Assembly (NCBI GenBank): GCA_947001705.1
Contig: CAMQHT010000022.1
Span: 1-38,954, forward strand
Direction of reading: 5' to 3'
DNA length: 38,954 bases
From: an uncultured Collinsella sp.
Lineage (GTDB): Bacteria; Actinomycetota; Coriobacteriia; Coriobacteriales; Coriobacteriaceae
Each line of letters starts with the position of its first letter. The stretch's first letter is position 1. Below the pieces are notes generated by a model. That model had not been told where the DNA came from. It searched no databases and saw only the letters and a list, made by a program, of their open reading frames with translations. The translations under genes were made by a program, and so were the position numbers. Positions 21,782 to 31,241 of this stretch are shown piece after piece.

Positions 21782-22698
21782 GACAAAGCACCCCACGTCA
21801 GATCGGCGCCCTGCAGGCCGGCAGCCCAGGCAGAAGCAGCCATAGCGCGCTTGCCATCGGGCTTAACCTCAAGCAGCTCGACCGCACCATCGGAAAGTCC
21901 CAGGTAGACACGCTTGCTCTTAACGGCAACAGCGCCCTCGCCAAGCGACACATCCGCCAGCGCAGCATCGAGCACGCGAACCGACTTACCGGCAATCACG
22001 CAGCGAGCGGGTGCAGTGTCGGACGAAGCCAACACGCGACGCACGCAATCGAGCGCCGCCATCTGCGGATCCAGACGCATCTCCTGCTTGGAAATCTTGG
22101 CAGCATGCGTGACGAGCGACTCATCCTGCTCGGTCCACACCGCTGTGTCATCGGCAAGCGAGGGCAGCGTATCGGCCAGCAGCTTACCGCCCAGCTCGCC
22201 AAGCTCCATCGTCAGTGCCTCGGCATGCTTGCCGGCGACAGATGTCGAGGCCTGCGCACAATAAGCGCCGGTATCCACGCCATGCCCAATACGCATAATG
22301 GAAACGCCGGCAACCTCATCACCAGCAAGAATCGCACGCTGAATGGGAGCGGCGCCACGCCAACGCGGCAGCAGAGAAGCGTGAACATTCACGATGCCGA
22401 GCGGCGCCATATGCAGCACCTCATCGGGCAAAATGCAGCCATAGGCAGCCACGCAGAATATATCAGCCTGCGCAGCCTGAAGCGACTCGACAACCTCGGG
22501 CGTCATACGATTGGACTCAACAACCGGCAACCCCAGCTCAAGCGCCTTGGCCTTAACAGGAGAAGGCTCAAGCTTCTTACCACGCCCACGAACAGCATCG
22601 GGACGAGTAATGACAAGCGCAATCTCATTCCCAGCCTCAACAAGCGAAGTCAGCGAAGGCACAGCAAAATCAGGCGTACCCATAAACACAATACGCAT
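21778..22698 (-). CDS. fmt: Methionyl-tRNA formyltransferase
   Basis: 306 aa, standard length. It formylates the initiator Met-tRNA using 10-formyl-tetrahydrofolate. Starts MRIVFMGTPDFAVPSL; VNVHASLLPRWRGAAPIQRA carries the catalytic Asn and His, and GHGVDTG the catalytic Asp. The C-terminal OB-like tRNA-binding domain ends ...AAGLQGADLTWGAL. It overlaps rsmB by 4 bases. A terminator upstream (22811-22838) separates it from priA-def, so it probably has its own promoter in 22699-22810. Peptide deformylase, which removes the formyl group, is encoded next door. Confidence 0.96.
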   Translation of the reverse strand: MRIVFMGTPDFAVPSLTSLVEAGNEIALVITRPDAVRGRGKKLEPSPVKAKALELGLPVVESNRMTPEVVESLQAAQADIFCVAAYGCILPDEVLHMAPLGIVNVHASLLPRWRGAAPIQRAILAGDEVAGVSIMRIGHGVDTGAYCAQASTSVAGKHAEALTMELGELGGKLLADTLPSLADDTAVWTEQDESLVTHAAKISKQEMRLDPQMAALDCVRRVLASSDTAPARCVIAGKSVRVLDAALADVSLGEGAVAVKSKRVYLGLSDGAVELLEVKPDGKRAMAASAWAAGLQGADLTWGALS

Positions 22699-22810
22699 AA
22701 AGAACGTCTCCCCTCAACCAAAGCCGAGACAGCTACAAATAACGGCGGAAAGCCAAGTACACAGCCCATCCGCAATAACAATTCAACAAGAACAAATATA
22801 CCCAAAACCA

Positions 22811-22838
22811 AAGAAAGAGCCGCAATAAAAGCAGCTCT
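22811..22838 (-). terminator. Terminator after the priA-def operon
   Basis: On the minus strand AGAGCTGC pairs with GCGGCTCT (one G-T pair) around a 7-nt loop (22816-22823 with 22831-22838), followed by TTCTTT. The remaining bases up to fmt (22699-22810) hold no clear gene and probably the fmt promoter. Confidence 0.6.
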
Positions 22839-22915
22839 CTCAACAAAGCACCTATCAGCGAAGACGTCCCTCCCTGGCCCGATGGCACCCGAGCGAGACA
22901 GGCAGCGTCAACGTA

Positions 22916-23011
22916 GTCCCCGGGACGCCCGCCTATATCGTCCCGCGCGCAGTTTCGCAGCGCAGCGAGAATGTTTGAGCACGGGATGATATAGGCGGGA
23001 GCCCCGGGGAC
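22916..23011. repeat. 96-bp imperfect palindrome between def and fmt
   Basis: Outer arms GTCCCCGGG (22916-22924) and CCCGGGGAC (23003-23011), then CCCGCCTATATC (22928-22939) and GATATAGGCGGG (22988-22999), then GTCCCG with CGGGAT. It ends 8 bp after the def stop codon. The GTCCCC/GGGGAC ends recall REP-like elements. It may also act as a transcription-stopping or mRNA-protecting structure. Confidence 0.7.
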
Positions 23012-23019
23012 GGACAAAC

Positions 23020-23556
23020 CTACTCCGTCTCGCCCGGTCGAGCGCCGCGGGCCAGGGCGTCCTGGTACTCCTTGACGGCCTTGATCCTCTGCATCGGCTT
23101 GAGTCGCTCGAACATGGTGTTGCCGTGCAGGTGATCGATCTCGTGCTGCAGGCACACGCAGAACAGATCGCCCGAGGCCTCGTAGCGAATCAGGTTGGCA
23201 TCCAGGTCATACGCCTCGACGACGACATGGTCGGGACGCTCGATCTCGCAGCTAATGCCGGGAATGGACAGGCAGCCCTCGCTAAACGGCACCAGATGGT
23301 CGCTCTGCTCAACAATGACAGGGTTGATGAGCACGTACGGGTCATAGTCGTTCTTGTCGCTGTAATCGCAGTCGATGGTGACGAGTTGGATGAGCTCGCC
23401 GATCTGCGGAGCAGCCAGGCCGCAGCCGCCGTTCTCGAACATCATCTTCTTCATCTTCTCGGCAAGCGCCTCGATCGCTGGGGTGATTTCCTCGATGACA
23501 GCGCACTCCTGGCGCAGACGAGGGTCGGGCGACAGTACGATTCCGTTGGCTTCCAT
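23020..23556 (-). CDS. def: Peptide deformylase
   Basis: 178 aa. It is an iron- or zinc-dependent hydrolase that removes the formyl group from new proteins. All three motifs are present: GGCGLAAPQIG (43-53), EGCLSIPG with the metal-binding Cys, and HEIDHLHG with the two metal-binding His and catalytic Glu. I choose ATG 23554-23556, with AAAGG six bases upstream; ATG 23562 touches that ribosome site. It lies 18 bp after priA, forming a priA-def operon, next to fmt as in many bacteria. Confidence 0.95.
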   Translation of the reverse strand: MEANGIVLSPDPRLRQECAVIEEITPAIEALAEKMKKMMFENGGCGLAAPQIGELIQLVTIDCDYSDKNDYDPYVLINPVIVEQSDHLVPFSEGCLSIPGISCEIERPDHVVVEAYDLDANLIRYEASGDLFCVCLQHEIDHLHGNTMFERLKPMQRIKAVKEYQDALARGARPGETE

Positions 23557-23574
23557 GGCCATCCTTTCGGGTTG

Positions 23575-26028
23575 TTACATCAAATCATAGGCGTCGACGT
23601 CAACACTCACGCTCACGCCACGCACGGAACCCACCTCTTTGAGGCAGGCATCGATATCATCAGAGACATGGTACCCCACGGGCGACTTCACAAGCAGGTG
23701 GAAGCGATAACGGTCCTTTGCTCTCTCGATTACACACGAAGCCGGACCCAGCACCTGCGGCACCGCGCTGCCCGACCGCAAAAAGTCGGGAGCGGCGGCA
23801 TGCCATCGGCGCTTGAGCAGCTTTGCGATGCGCCCGATATAATCCTGCGCATCGTCGCGGCTAGCCGACCACACCAAAATGTTGACCAGACGAACGAACG
23901 GCGGATACAGTGCGTCGCGGCGCTGGTCCAGGTCGTAGTCGGTAAAGATCGAACGGTCGTGCTCGGCGACGGCGCGGATGACTGGGTCCTCGGGCAGATA
24001 GGTCTGGATGACGACCTCGCCAGGGCGATCGCCGCGTCCGGCACGGCCCGCGACCTGCTCCAGCAAATCGTAGGCGCGCTCCCCCGCTCTAAAATCGGGC
24101 AGCTTTAACGCAAAGTCGGCATTGACTACACCCACAAGCGTGACCTCGGGAAAGTCGAGGCCCTTGGCAATCATCTGGGTGCCCAGCAGCACCGCGCAAT
24201 CGGCGGCATCGAACTGCTCGAGCAACTTTTTATGCGCGTCCTTGCCACGCGTGGAATCAGCGTCCATGCGAATGATGGCGACGTCCTCGGGCAGCATTTG
24301 GTGCAGCGCGTCCTCAATCTGCTGCGTGCCCAGGCCCATTTTTGCCAGGTAGCGGCTGCCGCATTTGGGGCAACGACTCGTGGGTGCGGGATACGGCTGC
24401 ACGCGCCAGGACGAACCACAGGTGTGACACTGCAGCGTGTGCGTGCGCTCGTGGTACGTAAGCGCCGTGGAGCAGTGGTTGCAAGTGGGGACGCAACCGC
24501 ACTCGCGACACATCAAAAACGGCGCAAAGCCGCGGCGGTTATGCAACAGCACAGCCTTCTCTCGCCGCTCCACAACGCGCTCCAGGCCTTCCATCAGCGG
24601 TTTTGAGAACATTGAGCGGCTACCGTGCGAGAACTCGCGACGTAGGTCGGCAATGCGGACCGTAGGCAGGACCGCGTGACCCGGGCGTTCGGGCATCTCG
24701 ACGCGCGTCCACGTGACGCCGCCGTACGTGCCGCGGTGGCAGCGGTCGAGCGCTTCGGCAGAAGGCGTAGCCGAGCCCAGCACGAGTGGGCAGCGATAGC
24801 GGCGCGCCATCTCGGCCGCCACCTCGCGCGCATGGTAGCGCGGACTGGAGCCCTGTTTGTAGCTGGTCTCGTGCTCCTCGTCGATGATGATGAGGCCCAG
24901 GTCGCTGAGCGGGCAAAAGAGTGCCGAACGCGCGCCGACGACAACACGGGCGGCGCCACTTGCGACCATATCCCACTGGTCCAGGCGCTCACCGGCCGAA
25001 AGACGGGAATGGAAGACCGCGACCGTCTCGCCAAAGCGCGAACGGAAGCGGCCGACGGTTTGAGCCGTCAGCGAGATCTCGGGCACAAGCACGCACGCTG
25101 AGCGCCCGGCCGCGAGCACGCGCTCGATAGCGGAGAGGTAGACCTCGGTTTTACCGGATCCGGTGACGCCGTCGACAAGGACCACATCGCCGTGTGCGTC
25201 CAGGCGAGCACGCTCAATCTGCGCGAGCGCCTGCTGCTGGCCGTTCGTGAGCGCGACCGGCGCCTTGCCGCTTGCCGAGGACAACGTGGTCTGCTCGCTG
25301 CAGCCACGCCAGGCGCGGCGCTCCTCCACCACCACGACGCCGCGTTTTTCGAGCGCCTTGATGGTCACCGACATGTTGTTGTAGAGCAGGTTGAGATCGC
25401 GCGTCGTGACGGGGCCGCACTGAAGCGCCTCGATGAGCTGGCGTTGGCGAACGGCAGTCTTGGGCGGCGTATAGTCAAAGCCATCGGGCGTAAGCATCAC
25501 CCAGCGGTTTTGGATAGGCTTGACGGCGGGGCGCTCAACGGTCCACACGCCGTCATCGCCCTTGACCACGCGCGGACTTCCACCCGGAGGCAAGAATAGG
25601 CGCAGGCACTCGGAAAGCGTCGCGACATACTCGCGACTCATCCAGCGCGCAATGCGTGCAGCCTCAGCGGTAAAGAGCGGCTTGCTGAGGATAGCCTCGA
25701 TAGGCTTGATGCGCGCGGGGTCGAGGGCGTCGTTACCTTGTAGGTTGGCAAGCTCGGGCGCGATGTCGACGATATAGCCCGCGGCCGCACGGTTGCCAAA
25801 ATGGACTAGGACCGTAGACCCGATCTGGGCCTCATTGGCAAGGGACTGCGGAATGCCGTAGGCAAAAGGCTCGGACAGCGCACGGGTCGGGATGTCGAGA
25901 ACCACGCTCGCGTAGGCGGCGACGGGCTCAGATGCGGGCTCGGGCTGCGCCGGGGCGGCAGCAGGGGCCGCGGACTTCGGAGCTTCCTTAGGTTCCGGCG
26001 AACCAAACAGCGAAAGTTGCTCGGCCAT
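23575..26028 (-). CDS. priA: Primosomal protein N' (PriA helicase)
   Basis: 817 aa. PriA reloads the replicative helicase at stalled forks. A Pro/Ala-rich segment (about 10-45) precedes the DNA-binding domain. The helicase core shows Walker A GVTGSGKTE, Walker B IIIDEEHE and LGSATPSAE. The zinc-binding insert has CRECGCVPTCNHCS followed by LQCHTCGS and CPKCGS, eight Cys. Later motifs include GTQMIAKGLDFP and VAGRAGRG. ATG 26026-26028 has GGGAGG about 10 bases upstream; the in-frame codon at 26067 lies within the gltX terminator loop region and is unlikely. Confidence 0.95.
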   Translation of the reverse strand: MAEQLSLFGSPEPKEAPKSAAPAAAPAQPEPASEPVAAYASVVLDIPTRALSEPFAYGIPQSLANEAQIGSTVLVHFGNRAAAGYIVDIAPELANLQGNDALDPARIKPIEAILSKPLFTAEAARIARWMSREYVATLSECLRLFLPPGGSPRVVKGDDGVWTVERPAVKPIQNRWVMLTPDGFDYTPPKTAVRQRQLIEALQCGPVTTRDLNLLYNNMSVTIKALEKRGVVVVEERRAWRGCSEQTTLSSASGKAPVALTNGQQQALAQIERARLDAHGDVVLVDGVTGSGKTEVYLSAIERVLAAGRSACVLVPEISLTAQTVGRFRSRFGETVAVFHSRLSAGERLDQWDMVASGAARVVVGARSALFCPLSDLGLIIIDEEHETSYKQGSSPRYHAREVAAEMARRYRCPLVLGSATPSAEALDRCHRGTYGGVTWTRVEMPERPGHAVLPTVRIADLRREFSHGSRSMFSKPLMEGLERVVERREKAVLLHNRRGFAPFLMCRECGCVPTCNHCSTALTYHERTHTLQCHTCGSSWRVQPYPAPTSRCPKCGSRYLAKMGLGTQQIEDALHQMLPEDVAIIRMDADSTRGKDAHKKLLEQFDAADCAVLLGTQMIAKGLDFPEVTLVGVVNADFALKLPDFRAGERAYDLLEQVAGRAGRGDRPGEVVIQTYLPEDPVIRAVAEHDRSIFTDYDLDQRRDALYPPFVRLVNILVWSASRDDAQDYIGRIAKLLKRRWHAAAPDFLRSGSAVPQVLGPASCVIERAKDRYRFHLLVKSPVGYHVSDDIDACLKEVGSVRGVSVSVDVDAYDLM

Positions 26029-26067
26029 GGTCTCTGCACCTCCCATCCCATACGTCTTTAGAAACAA

Positions 26068-26093
26068 GAGCCCCGCTCGGGTGAGCGGGGCTC
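26068..26093 (-). terminator. Terminator after gltX
   Basis: Perfect 11-bp stem GAGCCCCGCTC/GAGCGGGGCTC with a 4-nt loop, followed on the minus strand by TTGTTTC. It separates gltX from priA. Confidence 0.85.
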
Positions 26094-26116
26094 GGATACA
26101 TGCGTTTACGCTACTG

Positions 26117-27592
26117 CTACAGCGCCATCGTGCGGGCGCGGTCGATGCGCGCCAGGCAGTCGTCGCGGCCGACGAGCGCCATGGTCTCGCCCAGCGGAGG
26201 GCTCACCATGTTGCCGCAAACGGCGACGCGCACGGCCTGGAACACCACGCGCTTCTTAAGGTCCATCTGCTCGGGCAGCGGCTCAAGCGCGGCGTCGATG
26301 TTGGCAGCCGTCCACTCGGTAACACCCTCGAGCGCGACCTTGGCGGCATCCAGGATGGCACTCATGCCTTCCTTGGCCAGCCCCTTGTTGACGGACTTCT
26401 CATCATACTCGAGCGTATCGGCCGTAGCGAAGATGGGAGCGGCGACGGTCACGGCGTCGGCCGGCATCTTGGTGCGCGGCTTGACGATGGCAGCGAGCGC
26501 GTCGATCCAGTCCTCGCCGTACTCGACGTTGCCCTCGATGAGGCCTGCCTCGTGCAGCTCGGGGACCATGATCTCGTTGGCAAACTGGGCATCGGTCATG
26601 CCGTTGATGTACTCAGCATTGACCCAGTCGAGCTTCTTGGGATCGAAGGTCGCCGGGTTCTTGGAGATGCGGTCGAGCGAGAACTTGCTGGCCAGGACAT
26701 CACGCGGGATGATCGTGGTCTCGCCGTCGAGCGACCAGCCCAGCAGAGCCAGATAGTTGACGAAGGCATCGGACAGGTAACCGGCGTCGCGGTACTCCTC
26801 CACTGAGGTGGCGCCGTGGCGCTTGGAGAGCTTTTTGCCGTCGGCACCCAAGATCATGGAGATGTGGGCGAACGTAGGCACGGGCGCGCCGAGGGCCTCA
26901 TAGACCATGACCTGACGCGGGGTGTTGGACAGGTGGTCGTCGCCGCGGATGACATGGGTGATCTTCATCATGGCGTCGTCGACGACGGTCGCGAAGTTAT
27001 ACGTGGGCGTGCCATCGGAGCGGAAGATGACAAAGTCGTCGAGCTCCTTGGCGTCGAAGGTCACCTCACCGTGGACGGCGTCGTGGATGACGACGTCGCC
27101 GCGGTCCTCGGGCACCTTGATGCGCAGGACGTAGGACTCGCCGGCCTCGATGCGGCGGCGGGCCTCCTCGGGATCAAGATCGCGGCAGCGGCGCTGATAG
27201 CCCTGGAAGGGGTCCTTGCGCTCCTGAGCGGCCTTGCGATCGGCCTCGAGCTGCTCCTTGGTGCAGAAGCAGGGATAGGCCTTGCCCTCGTCCCAGAGCT
27301 GCTGGGCGGCCTGCTTGTACAGGTCCAGGCGCTCGGTCTGGGCATAGGGACCAAAGTCGCCGCCCACCTCGGGACCCTCGTCCCAGTCAAGACCCAGCCA
27401 ACGCATGGCGCGCAGAATGATCTGCGTGTTCTCGTCGGTGGAACGGGTGGGGTCGGTGTCGTCGATGCGCAGGATGAACGTGCCGCCGTTTGCGCGGGCA
27501 AAAGCCCAGTTATAGATAGCGGTGCGGGCGCCGCCGATGTGCAGCTTGCCCGTCGGTGAGGGTGCAAAGCGGACGCGAACGTCTGATGCCAT
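26117..27592 (-). CDS. gltX: Glutamyl-tRNA synthetase
   Basis: 491 aa, class I synthetase that charges tRNA with glutamate. The HIGH motif is HIGG (18-21, in APSPTGKLHIGGAR) and the KMSKS loop is KKLSKRHG. RIDDTDPTRSTDEN and YNFATVVDDAMMKITHVIRGDDHLSNTPRQ are also typical. The start MASDVRVRF at 27592 has GAGGAG a few bases upstream; an upstream in-frame codon at 27709 is not needed. Two tRNA-Glu genes lie at the right end of the window. Whether it also charges tRNA-Gln cannot be told. Confidence 0.96.
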   Translation of the reverse strand: MASDVRVRFAPSPTGKLHIGGARTAIYNWAFARANGGTFILRIDDTDPTRSTDENTQIILRAMRWLGLDWDEGPEVGGDFGPYAQTERLDLYKQAAQQLWDEGKAYPCFCTKEQLEADRKAAQERKDPFQGYQRRCRDLDPEEARRRIEAGESYVLRIKVPEDRGDVVIHDAVHGEVTFDAKELDDFVIFRSDGTPTYNFATVVDDAMMKITHVIRGDDHLSNTPRQVMVYEALGAPVPTFAHISMILGADGKKLSKRHGATSVEEYRDAGYLSDAFVNYLALLGWSLDGETTIIPRDVLASKFSLDRISKNPATFDPKKLDWVNAEYINGMTDAQFANEIMVPELHEAGLIEGNVEYGEDWIDALAAIVKPRTKMPADAVTVAAPIFATADTLEYDEKSVNKGLAKEGMSAILDAAKVALEGVTEWTAANIDAALEPLPEQMDLKKRVVFQAVRVAVCGNMVSPPLGETMALVGRDDCLARIDRARTMAL

Positions 27593-27678
27593 GGAAATCT
27601 CCTCGATTGCAGGATGGATGTCTAACCGCACCAGTATAAAGCAACAAAGCAACCTCCGCACAAAGGGCACCGACCCAG

Positions 27679-27747
27679 TCATTGGGGACAGACTTAAATG
27701 ACCACCCAATGAGCACCGACCTACTCATTTAAGTCTGTCCCCAATGA
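27679..27747. repeat. Palindrome with 23-bp perfect arms, REP-like
   Basis: Left arm 27679-27701 begins TCATTGGGGACAGACTTAAA, and its exact reverse complement is at 27725-27747 around a 23-nt loop. The loop holds a short variant of the arm end (CCCAATGAG). The motif GGGGACAGACTTAAAT is familiar from REP-type repeats linked to RAYT transposases in other bacteria; that link is recalled, not checked. It sits between divergent gltX and metK. Confidence 0.7.
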
Positions 27748-27785
27748 GTAGGTGCGGAAAGGGTGTGAATGTTGGATTTACGCGC

Positions 27786-27836
27786 TATGATGTCCCCTTG
27801 CATACAGAGCCCGGCGGAATGGTAACGGTCGCCGGG
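27786..27836 (+). promoter_or_regulatory. metK -10 box and leader stem-loop
   Basis: TATGAT (27786-27791) is a good -10 box without a clear -35. A stem CCCGGCG/CGCCGGG (27810-27816 with 27830-27836) follows about 12 bases after the expected start of transcription. The leader is only about 60 nt, too short for a known SAM riboswitch plus expression platform. Confidence 0.45.
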
Positions 27837-27858
27837 ACGCGTTTTTGAAAGGACAATC

Positions 27859-29139
<1,281 letters not shown>

Positions 29140-29180
29140 GCAAGCGGCAAAAGCTGCAATCAAATAGAAACGCACAAATA

Positions 29181-29214
29181 GAGGTACCGGAACAACCGGT
29201 ACCTCTTATTTATT
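29181..29214 (+). terminator. Terminator after metK
   Basis: Perfect 10-bp stem GAGGTACCGG/CCGGTACCTC with a 5-nt loop, then TTATTTATT. Confidence 0.88.
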
Positions 29215-29305
29215 AACCGGTGGCGAAGATGAGTCGACATGGGACGCAGAATAGGTCCCCAGCCGATGAATTTTGCAGCAAGCGTGCCTCTACCATGTAT
29301 CCTAA

Positions 29306-29426
29306 GTTCCGAGGGCTTTAGTATTTGGTCGATCGCGAGTTCCGCACGAGCCGGAGGCCACTTAATGCGGCCTCCGTGCGAGCAGGACTGTCCGAGCAGG
29401 CGACCAAATACTAAAGCCCTCGGAAC
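29306..29426. repeat. 121-bp palindrome with 26-bp perfect arms before the serine dehydratase gene
   Basis: The left arm 29306-29331 (GTTCCGAGGGCTTTAGTATT then TGGTCG) is exactly complementary to 29401-29426. Inside, CGGAGGCC (29352-29359) pairs with GGCCTCCG (29369-29376), and CGCA with TGCG beyond it. The element fills most of the 344-base gap between metK and the serine dehydratase gene (29140-29483). The rest of that gap holds the metK terminator and the ribosome site at 29470-29480; no gene is seen. Confidence 0.75.
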
Positions 29427-29483
29427 GGCGGGACAGAGTATGCCCCACCCCTCGGGACGAAGAGATAAGATAAAGGAGCAGCC

Positions 29484-31091
29484 ATGGCAGGCAAGCCGCA
29501 AACACTAGCTACGACCTCGGCATTCGAGATCTTGGGCCCCATCATGGTCGGCCCCAGCTCATCGCACACCGCCGGCGCCCTGCGCTGCGCCCAGGTTGCC
29601 GCCAGCCTGCTGGAAGGTCGCATCACCAAGGTCAACTTTGGCCTGTGGAACTCCTTTGCCCATACCTACCGCGGCCACGGCACCGACCGCGCGCTCGTCG
29701 CGGGTATCTTGGGGCTCGATACCGACGACGAGAACATCAAGCAGGCCTTTGACCTCGCGCGCGAGCAGGGCCTCGACTATCACTTTGAAATTAAGGGCGA
29801 CGACGCCTCAATCCACCCCAACACCGTCGACATCGACATGGTCGACGACACGGGCGCCACGGCACAGGTCCGCGGCGAGAGCCTTGGCGGCGGCAAGATG
29901 CGCATCAGCCGCATCAACGGCGTTGGCGTCGACATCTCGGGCATGTATTCCACGCTCTTCGTGGCGCACCAGGACGTCCCCGGCGTGCTCGCCGCGCTCA
30001 CGAACCTGCTTGCCTACGCCCACGTCAACATCGCCTTCTGCCGCACCTACCGCACCGAGGTGGGCGGTCAGGCCTACTCCGTCTTTGAGACCGACGGCGC
30101 TCCCGACGACGCCGTCGTCCCCATGCTGCGAAAGCTCGACAATGTCGATTACGCCACATTTATCGAGCTCCCGGGCTCGGCCTCGTCGCTCTCCCCCGGC
30201 GTCTCGGCCAAGGAGATCTTCGACGACGGCGAGCAGCTGCTCGATGCGTGCGCCGAGCTCGGCCTAAATATTGGCGCCGTCATGGCCGTGCGCGAGGCGC
30301 GTCTAACCGGCGAGGCCCATGCTATCGCAGCCATGCGCCGCGTGCTCGACGTCATGCGCGAGGAGACCACGGCGCCCATCGCCAATCCGCAGCGATCGCT
30401 CGGCGGGCTGATCGGCGGCGAGGCCAAGCTCGTCGATGCCACCTGCCGCAACGATTTGAGCACAAGCCTGATGGGCCCCGTTCAGACCGATGCCGTGGCC
30501 CGCGCGATGGCCGTGCTCGAGCGCTCCGCCACCATGGGCGTGATCGTTGCCGCCCCCACGGCCGGCTCCGCGGGCGTCGTCCCCGGCTGCGTGCTGGCGC
30601 TCGCCGATCACCTCCAGCTCGACGACGAACAGGTCATGGATGCCCTCTACTGCGCCGCCGCCATCGGCCTCAACCTCACCACGAGCGCCTGCGTCGCCGG
30701 CGCCGAGGGCGGATGCCAGGCCGAGGTTGGAAGCGCTGCCGCCATGGCCGCCGCCGCGCTGGTCCAGATGATGGGCGGCACTCCCGAGCAGGCGCTCGAC
30801 GCCAGCTCCATCGCACTGAGCAACCTGTTGGGCCTCGTTTGCGACCCCGTCGGTGGCCTTGTCGAGGTGCCCTGCCAAAACCGCAACGCCATCGGCGTGG
30901 CCGCGGCCTTCAGCTCGGCGCAGCTCGCCCTCGCCGGCATCAAGAGCCTGGTGCCGTTTGACCAGATGGCGCACGTGATGCTCTCGGTTGGCCACGCCCT
31001 GCCCGCCACGCTGCGCGAGACGGCCAAGGGCGGCATCGCGCAGGCACCGGCAGCACTCTCGGCGTGCGCAAAATGCGGAATATGCGGATAG
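29484..31091 (+). CDS. sdaA: L-serine ammonia-lyase (dehydratase), iron-sulfur type, single chain
   Basis: 535 aa. It converts L-serine to pyruvate and ammonia using a [4Fe-4S] cluster. The beta domain comes first (FEILGPIMVGPSSSHTAGALR, about 10-160). An ACT-like segment follows (about 155-235, LFVAHQDVPGVLAALTNLLA), then the alpha domain (240-535) with PTAGSAGVVPGC, TSACVAGAEGGCQAEVGSA and CDPVGGLVEVPCQNRNA, which hold the cluster cysteines. This is the fused form; many Gram-positive bacteria encode the two halves separately. The C-terminus ends SACAKCGICG, Cys-rich. ATG 29484 has AAAGGAG seven bases upstream. A large palindrome lies 57 bp upstream. Confidence 0.95.
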   Translation: MAGKPQTLATTSAFEILGPIMVGPSSSHTAGALRCAQVAASLLEGRITKVNFGLWNSFAHTYRGHGTDRALVAGILGLDTDDENIKQAFDLAREQGLDYHFEIKGDDASIHPNTVDIDMVDDTGATAQVRGESLGGGKMRISRINGVGVDISGMYSTLFVAHQDVPGVLAALTNLLAYAHVNIAFCRTYRTEVGGQAYSVFETDGAPDDAVVPMLRKLDNVDYATFIELPGSASSLSPGVSAKEIFDDGEQLLDACAELGLNIGAVMAVREARLTGEAHAIAAMRRVLDVMREETTAPIANPQRSLGGLIGGEAKLVDATCRNDLSTSLMGPVQTDAVARAMAVLERSATMGVIVAAPTAGSAGVVPGCVLALADHLQLDDEQVMDALYCAAAIGLNLTTSACVAGAEGGCQAEVGSAAAMAAAALVQMMGGTPEQALDASSIALSNLLGLVCDPVGGLVEVPCQNRNAIGVAAAFSSAQLALAGIKSLVPFDQMAHVMLSVGHALPATLRETAKGGIAQAPAALSACAKCGICG

Positions 31092-31106
31092 CGAGCAAAA
31101 GCGAAC

Positions 31107-31139
31107 GATAGGTGGGACATATGTCCCACCTATCCTTTA
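31107..31139 (+). terminator. Terminator after serine dehydratase
   Basis: 28-base perfect palindrome GATAGGTGGGACAT/ATGTCCCACCTATC (31107-31134) followed by CTTTAT, 15 bases after the stop codon. Confidence 0.8.
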
Positions 31140-31178
31140 TCGCCACTGTTTTCGTAACACAAGCAATTGCGTAATCGC

Positions 31179-31184
31179 TATAAT
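31179..31184 (+). promoter_or_regulatory. -10 box of the L,D-transpeptidase gene
   Basis: Consensus TATAAT about 57 bases before the start codon. No good -35 hexamer is seen 17 bases upstream. Confidence 0.5.
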
Positions 31185-31241
31185 TCAAGCCCAGTTAAAA
31201 CACGATGAGCCGTAAAGCGAAACTCGAAGGAAATATACACG

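Noticed and set aside
22733..22870. Small hydrophobic protein on the minus strand between def and fmt (LLRELLLLRLFLWFWVYLFLL)
   Set aside because: Lies across a terminator with its T-rich tail, which by itself yields Leu/Phe codons, and has no convincing start.
27792..27858. SAM riboswitch before metK
   Set aside because: The predicted leader is about 60 nt with a single 7-bp stem, lacking the multi-helix core and a terminator.
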